From Euryodendron excelsum (Eukaryota; Streptophyta; Magnoliopsida; Ericales; Pentaphylacaceae), in contig CM065390.1 in the NCBI GenBank assembly GCA_033060915.1, forward strand, positions 14,476,001-14,540,000: 64,000 nucleotides of DNA, given 5' to 3'. Shown one piece after another: positions 49,401-60,661 of this stretch. The notes below the pieces were generated by a model that was not told the origin of the DNA, ran no database searches, and saw nothing but the letters and a program-made list of their open reading frames with translations. Position numbers and translations under genes: made by a program. Position 1 is the stretch's first letter; each line of letters begins with the position of its first letter.

Positions 49401-50403
49401 GACAAAAAAACTACAGCAATCCGAAAGGTGATTTCCAACTTACTTCTCTTAAAAGGGGATGAAGGATAACCAACAACATTAAAACTTAGAAAACAAACAA
49501 AAATTGCAAAAGACAAAATGGACACTGCTGTAGGACTTTAGCTTGGATTCTTCCAATCATGCAGGAAAAAATACAAAATCCATCCTGCATTATTGCTACC
49601 TAGTATTGTTCACATCCACATCGTTCATGCATTATGGGGGCATGTACGAACCACAGAAAGTTACAAAAAGAGGTGAAATTCGGAATTCTAATAAACTCTT
49701 TTAGGCAATCTTATTTAAATTGATAAGACAAAATGCCCTTCATTTAAACACTTCACATGAGAACTAAACTAAATTTGACTCCTATATGACCAAAAGAAAA
49801 ATAACACCTGGCTAATCCTTCACTTAAGATAACATTAAGGTTATAATTTAGGTAAGAAGTCTATGGATTTTAAATTAATGGAACTTGGGACGATTAAACA
49901 CAGTTAGTTTACATGGACTGGGATTTCAGACCAACGATTAAAAATTCTCATAGAAACAATTTGAGAACACCCACGAAGTCCTAAATTTTTGGCAACATTT
50001 GAATGGCATACAAACCCATTTTGGAACATCCAATAACAAGTCATGCACCATTGATAATTGGAAAAACAAAATCAGACAACTCTGAAAAGCATTTCATTAA
50101 AAAGTTTCCGCCCAAAATAAAAGCAAATCACAGCAACAATGCACATCCCAAGAGAATGATTCGAACAAATCTCAAAGATAGATAAAAAAAAAAAAATTAG
50201 GAATTTTGTGTTAGGAGAAAATAGTAGTAATGGGTATAAGCACAACAAGATTGGACAACAACGTTCATAATTTTTTTTATAATTTTGTCCATTCGTGTTC
50301 TTATATAAGTACCTGAAATTGATGGGATCTGATCATCAGGCTCCTTTACCTGCCGCTGCTTTGCATTTTTGCTTGTTTTGCCCGTGCAGAGGAAGCAACC
50401 CAT
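46421..50403 (-). CDS. PBS1-like receptor-like cytoplasmic kinase (RLCK subfamily VII), 5 exons
   Basis: Exons in order of reading: 50403-50313, 49329-49136, 48083-47894, 47410-47019, 46684-46421; GT-AG joins in frame, 376 residues. These kinases relay signals from membrane pattern-recognition receptors. The N-terminus MGCFLC has Gly2 for myristoylation and Cys3/Cys6 for palmitoylation, so plasma-membrane attachment is likely. Kinase motifs are complete: P-loop GEGGFG at 78-83, Lys100 in VAIK, YRDLK with Asp198, DFG at 216-218, and GTYGYCAPE in the activation segment. The PBS1/PBL-type motif GDK in the activation loop reads GDN here (Asn228). The stop TAA at 46421-46423 follows RHGRER; a one-base shift would continue the frame for about 15 more sensible codons, so the tail may be shortened. 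Closest named types are PBL5/6/7 and CDL1; I cannot choose. Confidence 0.94.
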
Positions 50404-50465
50404 GATTTTCTGGCTCTGTATCTATCTCTAAACCAGCACTGTAGAGAGAGTGAGGCTTCTCTCTC

Positions 50466-50480
50466 TTCATATATAGAGAA
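50466..50480 (-). promoter_or_regulatory. TATA box of the kinase gene
   Basis: On the minus strand TTTCTCTATATATGAAGAG lies about 65 bp upstream of the ATG at 50403, followed by a GA-rich leader. This implies a very short 5' UTR of some 30-40 bases. Confidence 0.55.
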
Positions 50481-50484
50481 ATTC

Positions 50485-53400
50485 AGACAGAAGACTCTCA
50501 ATCTCCCGTATATATCTTTTTGCTATTGGTTATATTTTCTATTTTTATTTTTCTGCTTCAGCCCTTCAGTGCCCTTGGAGTATTCATATATTATAAAACA
50601 ACCCCAAATTTTCCATATGTTTTCTGATTTATGATTGGAATAATCCACATTAAAAGAAATTTGAATTTTTTTATTTCATTTTTCTTTTTTAGTTGTATTA
50701 ATTTTTGTTATTATTATTTTTAGCTGGCATGCTTACTTTAAAAATCATAACCTTAACCCACTAAATTTGATTTTCGGTCATCGTCGATATTGCTTATATT
50801 AGTTAATTATGGTTCATGCATGTAACACTTATTAATACAAGAAACAAAATATATTTCGACCTTATATTTTTAATAAAATAAGTCAAGATACAAGCAAATA
50901 ACAATAAAAATAAATTTTCTAGTATTAATATTAATAAATAAAGAAAAAAAAACAGAGGAAAAATGAAAGAGGTGAAAGAAAACATTTTGAGGCAATGCAT
51001 GTGCATACCTGTCTTCTCATCCTATTATTGGACTAAATACTTTATTTCTCTTTCTTTTTTCTTTTTTTTTTTTTTGGTTATTGAGGATTGTAGACTCTCA
51101 ACTCTCCAGGTACAAAAAAAGGTGGCCCCAACTATAGGCTTTGCCTAAGTGCTTTTCATAGTGTAAAATTTTTAACTAATTTTATCTTACTTTTTTCCTA
51201 AAATTTATTATTCTATAACTTTTATAGTAATTCCTTAAAAATTAGCATACAAATTATGGCAAACGACGTATCCTCTCGAAGTTGGCGGTCTAACCAAGGC
51301 ATTGAAAGAGCTTTTTTTTTGGTAAAAAATTGCATATTTAGCATTTAACAATACACTATATCATATTTACTAGTACATTTAAAAAAATATAACTTATATT
51401 TTTATATGTTTATTTAAAAAAAACAAATATTAAAACAGCAATAAGATTATCCTATTCTATCACTAATTTAAAAACGGAATACATGATTATTATATCAAGC
51501 TAAAACTATTTTTGTACTTTTATATATATCTATTTCAAAAGAATCGATGTTTTGAAGCAATAGTAAATTTATAGTCCCTGATTCAAAATACAGAATATGT
51601 TATAATTTTTCAAATTATTGAGTTATTTTTTATATATTTACTTTTTCGTAAAAGGTATATAAAGACAAAAACAAAAAGCTCTAATTTATTGTCTTTTGTA
51701 ACAACATTCGGCAACCGTAGGTTTACCAGAGGGAATCTAGGGAGCTACATTCCCATATAAGATCGGCATATTCGCATATAGGGGATTGGGTCCCACTTTT
51801 TTTTATTTTTTTGGCAAGCAAGTGGGTCCCACAATTCTTTCAGAATTTTTAGGGAAGCTATAAATGCTTTGATTGGTTGACCAGCTTGTAATCTGGTGAA
51901 GAAAAGAACGTACAAGCCAACTTGAGAAATCAAATAAATGCCACCATCAATTTGATTGGCTCGGTTATAGTTGTTAATTTCATATCAGTTAATATATTAT
52001 TTTTATTGTTGGTATGGTATATATTAATATTAGTATAATATTAAATATTATTTTATATTTATTAATATAAATATTATATACTTATAAAAAAATATTTTTT
52101 TATAAAATATTATAAAATTTGACATTATTTTTAACAAATATTATTCAACTTTAAATCATTTTAATATAACATAAATATGTTATTCAAGTCAAATATATAT
52201 TTAAAATTACTTAAAAGATATATTATTGTCTAGTATATGTCAAACATAAGCTCTAGACATTCATCATTAAAATATAATAAAATTAAATTATTTTAAAATA
52301 AATTATACAAAGTCTAATATCATCTGATAAATCTAGTATTAGTCAATATCGACCGGTATTAACTGATACATTGATCAATACAAAACTCATCTTTATTAGT
52401 ATCGTTTTATGGTTGGTACGATACGAGATTAATAATAATGGTTTAGTTGCTTTTGCATATGCGTTCATTTTGGAAACTTTTGTGCTTACTTTTTTTTTTT
52501 TATATTTGTGTTATTCGGGATAATTCGAAAGGATCGGGTCTGTCGACGATTTTGAGCCGGTTAAACTCGGTTTCGCAGGTGGTAATATTTGGGTTTGAGT
52601 TATGATAGTCATTGGTAGGCTTCACATACTCCACAGAACCTCAAGTGCACAGTTGCTTAATTCTAGTCTTTTTACTTGCATTAGAATTGGACATATCTAC
52701 AAATGACAATGAATACTGCAGGATAATGCTACTTAACGGATACGTGGAAACTTCGAGTAATCTATTTATATATCCATTTTAAGTATTAAAAAAAATAAAT
52801 CTATACAAGGCCCTCTTTTTAATTTGTATAAGGTCGACTCTTTTGAAGAAACTAACGCATAAGCCCTTTTGATGTTTATTGTTTTAGTTTGTGCCAAAAA
52901 TTGGGCCGGCCCAATTTACCAATTCGTAGGGCTAGGATGAGTTTACAAACCTAACCCCAAGCCCCTATGGCACGCTTGGGCCGTGGGCCATTTTTACTTT
53001 TTAACGTTTATGTAAATTTCTAAGGATAAGTTTTTATTGAATTATATTTTATCGTTTTGTAGTTTTGACAAAAATTACATAATTTTATATTTTGGACATA
53101 ATTATGAAATGAATAAAAATTATTAGACTAGTTATGAGCGTGCTAGAATAGCACTTTCATCATCCTCTAGTGAAAATTAACTATTAAAAGAAATTTTTTG
53201 TTTTTTATACAAAATAAAGAGCTGAAAGACGTTTTTTTTAATTTCACGTGACTTGTGATGATATTGTATATTTTGTAATTATATTCAAATTATAAAAGAT
53301 TATATATTCACTTTTAAATCATTCACTGAAATCACTTGGATAAAGTATAGTTACCCATATTTTCAAAATTTTCTTTACTTCTCATTTTTTTTGAAATTAT

Positions 53401-53640
53401 TTTCATCATCTTGTTTGTATCAATACTTTATAGATATCAATTTCTAATGTTTCCGGTTTTGGTTTAGTAATGGGAACAAACGGGCAAGGGGAGGAAAATA
53501 CTTTCCTCTCCCTTTCTTTCCCAAGGGGCTGTATAGTGTATCTCACGTGTGCCGCACGTGCCGTTGGGTTGGAGAATATGAAAGTGTAAAATAAACCTCG
53601 CAAGTGTTCGAAATCAAAACCGTTAAACTTTGTCCCTTCC
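50485..53640. other. AT-rich intergenic stretch between the divergent kinase and ELP6 genes
   Basis: No supported gene. Very AT-rich at 51,960-52,440, with words such as TTGGTATGGTATATA and GGTTGGTACGATACGAG that may be remains of a repeat. Around 52,890-52,985 a GGGCCGGCCCAATT-rich piece recalls the interior of hAT-type foldback elements. Nothing could be delimited. Confidence 0.5.
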
Positions 53641-53647
53641 AAAAGTC

Positions 53648-53664
53648 AAAACCCTAAACCCTAA
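53648..53664 (+). promoter_or_regulatory. Double telo-box upstream of ELP6
   Basis: AAAACCCTAAACCCTAA lies 13 bp before the start codon. Telo-boxes (AAACCCTAA) are common in promoters and leaders of plant genes for translation and growth, which suits an Elongator subunit. Confidence 0.6.
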
Positions 53665-53676
53665 TCAACTGATGTC

Positions 53677-56600
53677 ATGGATCAATCTTCGAACCTGCTC
53701 GACGAAGCACTAGGTCTCGACGACGGCCAAACCAAACCGTCTGTGAGTCGGATCGGTCGAGTCGTCCTTATCGAGGACTGCGTCGAGACCAGCGGCGCAT
53801 TCGTTCTTCACCACCTCATTAAGCGCGCTCTCTCTGCTCACTCCTCCGACATCGTCATCTTCGCCGCCTTCGCTCAACCCTTTTCTCACTACGATCGCAT
53901 TCTCCGAAAAATGGTAACAATTTTTTTTTTTTTTTATCATTGTGCTTTATTGAACAAATTGTATCATTTTTTTCTTTTGGGTTGCGTTTCTGTTGATTTT
54001 GTTAGGGTTCGTTTTTTGGTTGCACGAATTGAGTTATTCAACTTTAAATTAATTTATTCAAAATTTCCGACTTGGAATTTCTCATTTTTAAAAAATATTG
54101 ACTTTTCAAAAAAAAAAAAATTATGTTTTTGCAAAATGACCAAGTGTACACTTTCATTACCAGAGTAAATTTTTTGAATTTTTTCCTTGTCTCATTTTTA
54201 TGCAGCCAAGCAAAGCTATTTTATCTAATTTGTAAATGAACTGATTCCAACCAAACAGGCCCTTACTTCATTTTTTTTTTTGTTGGGTGTTTTGTAATTT
54301 TGTGTAAATTATTGTAAATGTCCCTGTAGACATTCAAATTTTGGCCAGTCATAAATCCCCAAGTGTCATATAAACTCATAAATTCTGATAGATCAAATAG
54401 TGCCACATGTCTTTGTGGATCACTATCAAAGCTTGCAAGGATGGGCGGATGACATATCGTAATGTGTCAAAATGATGCAGTTTTTAAGATGACAAGGTTA
54501 AGCTAATCAAATTGTGCCATTTGTTCTCGTGGGCCCCATAAGGAAGAAGACATATTTTTTCCGATTAAAGTTGGACACGTGTCCATAAATATTCTTATTG
54601 ATTATTATTTCTTAAAATTAAATAAATATAATTATCATAAGAAAATTCAAGCTTATCAAGATTCTCTCCACCCTCAACTATAAATAAGGGATGACCCTTC
54701 AAAGGAGAAGACAAGATTTTTGTGTACAACAAGCAAGATAGAGCTTTGCAGATCAAGCATCAAAAGCGTTGAAGAACTTTCTTGTTCAGTCATCTTCTTC
54801 GCACAAATTGGAGAAGAACACGCCGTCTACGATTTTCTGTCTCATTATTTTAGACATAGAATTTTGTGTGTACAGTCCCTATTGATTGAGTAATAGTGTT
54901 GAGTGAAATTGAATCTTTGATTAGGAATCAAGGCATCTATTTTGTTAGTTATATTTAAAGAAATGTTGGAAAAGGACACTCAATAAAAATCATATTTCCT
55001 GAGTCGGAGTGGTATATGTATATGGTCACTATGTTTAGCTGTGTCGGGCTGTTACCTGTTGATTATAGTTTTCAAGTGATTCTAAACTCGAGTCAATGAT
55101 GTCGTTGAAATTGGGTGTTGGGGAATTTGATTCTCAATATTGCCTGCTCCAAAGACATTGCAGTTTTTGGGCCACCAAGTTTCTCCATCTCTGTGAAGCA
55201 AGGGAATATTTGTATTAGAAATTCTGTGGCTATCTCACACTTGTGGACATATGAGTGTTAGGAATTGCTGTTGGTGTGGAATGTTGGATTTGGAGACTTT
55301 GAAGGATTATGATAGGAAGGATTTTTCAGTAGAAAATTGATTGTTTGTGGGCACACCTGTGTACATATGCATCTGCTTGTGCACTTGTTTCAGTTGTTGT
55401 GCGTGTACATATGGATCTGCTCATGCACTTGTTTCGACTGTTGAATCCAGGATTAAGCTGATTTGGGTTGTTAATCGTATTGGCATATCTTGTGGAAATT
55501 TTGTATTCTTATATTTGGATAATGCTGCTCCCCATCTTATAGGTTATAACCTGGGTCATCTGCACTTGACTGTCACTATCAGAGTGAACTAAAACTTCTG
55601 TAAAAATGTGTAGATGTTTAAATTTTTTAGCATTTAGTAGAGACCTTTTTTGTTGTAAGATATTTTACTGGTAGAGACCAAGCTTCTGTTGTGTCTGTAG
55701 CTTTAGTTGATATGAATGTTATCTTTATTTTTACATCAAAGAAGTTGTTCAATTATAATGCATTACACTGTGCATGCATCTGTGTGTGACTCAAAGAAAA
55801 TTGCCAGCATTATATAAATTTAATCTAATTAAGATCTTGAAATCAATAAATGTTGCAAACATGCCTTGGATTATTTTGACGACACTAGTATCCTCCTCTA
55901 CCAAATAGAAATTGGAAAATTCCAATTAATGTGCATTGATGTCTGATTAATCTTGTGGTCTCCAAAAAAATTTTTAGTGTTCGGAGTTCTGTGAAATTAG
56001 CAATACATTTAGTTAATATATGGAATTGTTTTTCTTTAGTGAATCTAATATCTGGTGTTGTTGATGTAACAGGGTTGCAACTTAGTTGCTCAAAGGGATA
56101 ATAAAAGATTCCTTTTCCTCGATATGCTTACATTGGAATGTCCAGGTGAGAATCAGGTAAACATAGTTCCTTCAAAACCTTATCCCGCTTCTTTTATCTG
56201 CCCAGATTCAGATAGACTTAATTTCTTGACTATTTGGAAAATTCACTCGTGGAGAATCAGTGGGAATGAGAAAGTACCTATCTTAGCTCAGGATGTGTAC
56301 ATTGAACAGTGTTTGAGGCTCCAACAACATGTTCTGCATTTGTGTTTGTATTGTTACATAAGTAGCACCCTCTGCCATTGTGGTTTCTACTGTGGAATTG
56401 TTGGGACAAATCATTTTGAATCTCACAAAGCCATCCAATTCCATGCAGTTGGTGATCTTTTCTTCAACTTGCAGAGGTTAAATTTGTTTCTTAAAAGGAA
56501 GAATTCCAATTGGATATATGATGAAAATGTGAGGGAACTTTTGATGAGCGGATCAGTCTAATATCCAAATTTCACTTTTCCCGATTCACTGTCAGATGGA

Positions 56601-59025
56601 GATGGAGGAAATAGCTGCAAAGGCGGACTTCTTGAGTTGTATGGAAAAATCCAGAAAGCTGTGGAGATTAGTGCGTTAGCTGGTGGCAACAGGAGCATCA
56701 CTGTTATGGTTGACGATATCTCCCTTGTGGAGGTGGCTGCTAATGGCTCTTCAAATCATGTCTTAGACTTTTTGCATTACTGCCAGACTTTAACAACTGA
56801 ATTTGTAAGACACTGTTAATTATTAACTTGGTTTTGTCTTCTTCATTTTGCTCTTTCAATTGTTTCCTTGAGCATCTGAGAAGCACAGACACGGACACGA
56901 GTGTCGGACACACCGACATGCAATTTTAAAAAAATATAAGACACGACACGGTAAGGATACAGTAAAAGAATATATTTTTTATATGTCATATATATAAATA
57001 TTTTACAAAGAAAATGAAAAATATACAAGATAACACCAATTAAAATAAATAAAATAACATATTTGCTTAATCGGTAGCAAATCATTTAAAATTAGTTACT
57101 TACATTCCATTAAAAATAATAAAGTAAAAAAGCACATTAACAACAAAAAATAAAATCATAAACTATCGAAAACATTAAAATATCATCACATTTCATCAGC
57201 CATCTATCATCATCTAATATAAAAATCATAAAGAATAGTTAACAAATTAACCATCAATATAAGTAATATGCTTGTTTTTCTTCTTCTTTTTCTTCGATCA
57301 AACAATTAATTTTAAAATTTATACTTGAGCTCCCGCCGTGTTCCCAAAGCGTCCAAAATGGGATACGAGTGTGAGTGTCCAAGCCGTGTCCATAGAATGT
57401 CCGATGTAAAAATAAATAAATAAAAAATTAGACACGTAAAATGAAGTGTCTGACACATGTGCATGAGTGTCCTACAAGTGTTGATGTCCGACACAGGTAC
57501 GGCTCTTCCAACGGAGTGTCTGTGCTTCCAACGGAGTGTCTGTGCTTCCTAGTTGAGCTTGCACTTTTTTGAAAATTTGCTTTGTTTTTTTTTTTTTTTT
57601 TTTTGCAGGGTTGTTCACTAGTTGTTCTTAATCACAAGGATATCTATTCAAGCACGGAGAGACCTACCCTTATTTTACAAATGGAGTACCTTGCAGAAGT
57701 TATCGTAAAGGCAGAACCTTTGGTCACTGGTTTGGCAACTGATGTGCATGGACAGGTAACATTGTATTGTAGTGATACCTAAATTGCATTGTTCTTATGG
57801 TATATGCAACTGTTCTGATTTTACTGCTTTATAGAAGTAGAAGAAACAGTTACTATTTTTAAATGGGAAAAAAGTAATATTCGTAGATTAACTTGTAAAA
57901 ATCTAATCACTTAGCTACGTTGCATGGACAAGGATATGACTTGACACAATATGGACTCAACAGCACAACAAATTGTTAAAATTTAGGATTAACATGGTGC
58001 TGACAAGTGATAACACTTCAGATGAACATTTATGTATCTACACCGTCAGTGGTTGCAAATGTGAAATAATACCACTTTATGTCTTTTTCCTTCTAGTCCC
58101 TTTTTGGTGTGATCTCACTTCTGTTTTTTCTCATTTGGGAATTTACCAAAGCTTTTACACAGAAGTCCTCATTACGTTTATTTTCTTTACAATTTAGATT
58201 TCTAATCAATGTTTACTTGTAAAGAATGAAATGAAAATAATTGTGCCCCTGCACGGCCATTGTGCGTTAGCTGTTCAAGAATTTCTTTTACATACCACTC
58301 TTTTCTGAGATATCAAGAACCGTCGATAAATTTTGTACATGTTTGCTGCATATCTTAGACATGTTGAGGTGTTGAACTGTCTTGATTTTAAACACGGACA
58401 CAACGGCCCTGGATGTTCTGTGCTACCAGCCAATTAGTTGAGCAAATTAGACAGAACTATTAAAATATTAGAATGTCAGGTTTTGATCCCTGCATTTGGG
58501 GGGGGGGTTGAATTGATAATAGAATAGGCAAAGAATGTTTATACTGCTGGGTTTGGAATTGTCTTTCGCCATTTTATTTATTGATTGACCATTGTAGGAG
58601 AATGCAGATCATGATTCATAAAGTGATCACAGTTTTCATTAATAAATGTCCAATTTGTTTCTTTTGTACTCCAGCTTGTGTTGTCATTGTGTTGATTTTT
58701 TTATGTTAAGATCATTTCCCTTAACAAGTCCAATTTAAAATATGCATTCTCATTCACTTTTTAAGTAATAACGTAGCTTCTAAGGTGATACCCTTTTTTC
58801 TTGTCAAATGATAAGATGGCATACATTGTTAAAATTGGTGTTACCTTTTCTCTAAGTGGCTTTGTCTCCTGATGTTTTTGTTTTTTAATTTATTATAATT
58901 AGGTGACAGTAATGAATAAGGGAATTTGCGATGGGCTGTGGAGCTTGCGGAACAAGATATGTAATTTCCACTTCAGGGTCAGGGAAAATAGTGCTGAATA
59001 CTTCTATCCAGGGAGCCGAACTTGA
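53677..59025 (+). CDS. ELP6: Elongator complex subunit 6 (ELP6), 5 exons
   Basis: Exons: 53677-53913, 56073-56145, 56596-56804, 57609-57755, 58903-59025; GT-AG joins in frame, 262 residues, the usual length. ELP6 is a RecA-fold subunit without ATPase motifs that forms the hexameric ring of ELP4, ELP5 and ELP6 in Elongator, needed for wobble-uridine modification of tRNAs. Recognisable parts are the N-terminus with [20 protein letters not shown], the strand [16 protein letters not shown] (equivalent of Walker B), [22 protein letters not shown], the motif [17 protein letters not shown] and the end [19 protein letters not shown]. Intron 1 is 2.2 kb; intron 3 (56805-57608) is almost wholly a hAT-type element. 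The ATG at 53677 is the first in frame. Plant name also recorded as ELO6. Confidence 0.94.
56876..57552. mobile_element. 677-bp non-autonomous hAT-type element in ELP6 intron 3
   Basis: Ends are inverted repeats: CTGAGAAGCACAGACAC at left and the complement of the right end, CTAGGAAGCACAGACAC, 15 of 17 matching. The flanks are an 8-bp duplication with one mismatch, TTGAGCAT (56868-56875) and TTGAGCTT (57553-57560). Subterminal GACACG/CGTGTC words occur as in the element at 37392-37850, so both belong to one family. A 19-bp tandem duplication of CCAACGGAGTGTCTGTGCTT lies by the right end (57509-57547). It takes up most of the intron yet splicing signals remain. Confidence 0.88.
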
Positions 59026-59895
59026 AGAGATACGGAATCAGATATCCCGGAAAATTGAATTGTAGACATGCAAATCTCCCCCTCCCCTTCTTTTATGGAA
59101 TGTTAAAAATGTTATGCATGTAAACTGCAGTTCATTATTAGCAGCCATCCTATGATAAAATGAGAAGAAAGAGAAATGTATAGCTTAAGAGCAAATGGTC
59201 ATGAGCCCAATTTGATTGTAATGGTTTTTCTTCTTGGGTTATGTATGCCGTCTCTACCGTAGAAATTGTTTATTTAAAGGCTCCCCCGGTTTCGAGTGGA
59301 GCAGGAGAGTTCATTTGACAAGTGTACTTTTGTTGGGTTGAATTTAAGTTTTATGAGGCGTGCTAGAGGTTTTGAGTAGAGCTTCCTTTTGAAGAATATT
59401 GTTAAATCTTGGGAATACTCGGTATTAGCTACTGAAGAATCCATGTAATGTGCTGTTGTTCATCCCCTTATGTGGATTGGATACAGATATTTTCTGTGAA
59501 GACAAATCATTCATTTGAGTTCTGGGGAGAATCATACTGTGAGATCACTTGGCATTTCATGGCATGATTTCATTGCTTTTGTTTACATTTTTTTGTGTTG
59601 TAACTGAGGGTGAAAAGTGTCATTGATTGTGCAATGAATTCAATTCCCAAAGCCGAGGCCCAGCCTAGGTGTGCACCTGTTATTATCTATATGTGGAAAG
59701 AGAGAGATTGATAGAGGGTGCTACTGTTTTCACTGGACCAAAGCTCTTTGCATCTTTCAACGTGCAGAAACTTTCTGAGAACTATTACTCCCACCCCCCC
59801 CCTGACACGGGGGGTGAGCTGATGGGACGGAAAAAATATTTGGATGTCCGATTTTGTCCCCATGTGCTTTATTGATGCAAAGTAATAGTATTTTG
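59026..59895. other. 3' flank of ELP6
   Basis: The first part is 3' UTR. Near 59,790-59,816 a C9 run and a G6 run separated by TGACAC form a short hairpin-prone site. No gene recognised. Confidence 0.5.
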
Positions 59896-59899
59896 TTTG

Positions 59900-60310
59900 T
59901 TTTTATAGATAAACATATATTAATTGTTTTATTTTTATTTTATTTTGATTAATTTAATTTTTTTAAAAAATAAAAAAATAGGGATCACATCAGACAAATA
60001 TTTGTTATTTTTTATTAATTGTTTTATTTTTATTTTATTTTGATTAATTTGAATTGTTTTTAAAAAAAAGAACAAAAAAAAAAATAGAGGTCACATCAGT
60101 GAGTGGGATTATCAGGAATATGATATCAGAGATTTTCTGTTCGGATAAGATTTTCTATTCGAATATGTCTCTTTCTATACACCTGAATTTATTACTGATC
60201 AAGCAAGACTTTATTATTTTTTATTTGTTATTTTATTTTTATTTTGTTTTGATTAATTTGATTTTTTTTTAAAAATAGGAAAAGAACAAAAAAAATATGG
60301 GTCACATCAG
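59900..60310 (+). repeat. Three imperfect tandem copies upstream of the MULE, including exon 1/intron 1 copies
   Basis: Each copy has a TTGTTTTATTTTTATTTT block, TTGATTAATTTGA-like block, an A-rich stretch and GGKYCACATCAGWSA. Before the third copy stands TATACACCTGAATTTATTAC followed by TGATCAAGCAAG (about 60177-60210), nearly the same as the end of exon 1 and the start of intron 1 of the transposase gene (60744-60775). Confidence 0.8.
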
Positions 60311-60339
60311 TGAGTAGGATTGTCAAGGAATCTCAGAGA

Positions 60340-60560
60340 TTTTATGTTCGGATAAGATTTTTTGTTTAGAAGAGATTTTTTGTTCTGATAAGATTTTCTG
60401 TCCGGATAAGATTTTCTGATAAGATTTTTTGTTCGGATAGATTTTCTGTTCGGATAAGATTTTTTGTTTGGATAAGATTTTCTAATAAGATTTCCTGTTT
60501 GGATAAGATTTTCTGATAAGATTTTCTGTTCGGATAAGATTTTCTATTTGGATATGCCTC
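60340..60560 (+). repeat. Minisatellite of GGATAAGATTTTCTGTTC units in the MULE promoter
   Basis: About ten imperfect head-to-tail copies of an 18-bp unit, GATAAGATTTTYTGTTYG, with some units shortened to 14 bp. The TTTTATATGAA-like words at 60565-60580 and an ATG at 60662 follow. Confidence 0.88.
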
Positions 60561-60661
60561 CCTCTATTTATATGAAAAACATTTCTCCAGATTTTCTCAT
60601 CTTCTTCATTCCTTCACTTCCTCTACTATCACTCCTTCAATTTATATCAAGATAGAGCATA

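Noticed and set aside
56124..56561. 145-codon frame following ELP6 exon 2
   Set aside because: It is exon 2 read through into intron 2; the conserved protein continues at 56596 via a good acceptor.
59669..59875. 68-codon frame downstream of ELP6
   Set aside because: Low-complexity C/G runs within the 3' flank; no resemblance to any protein family.
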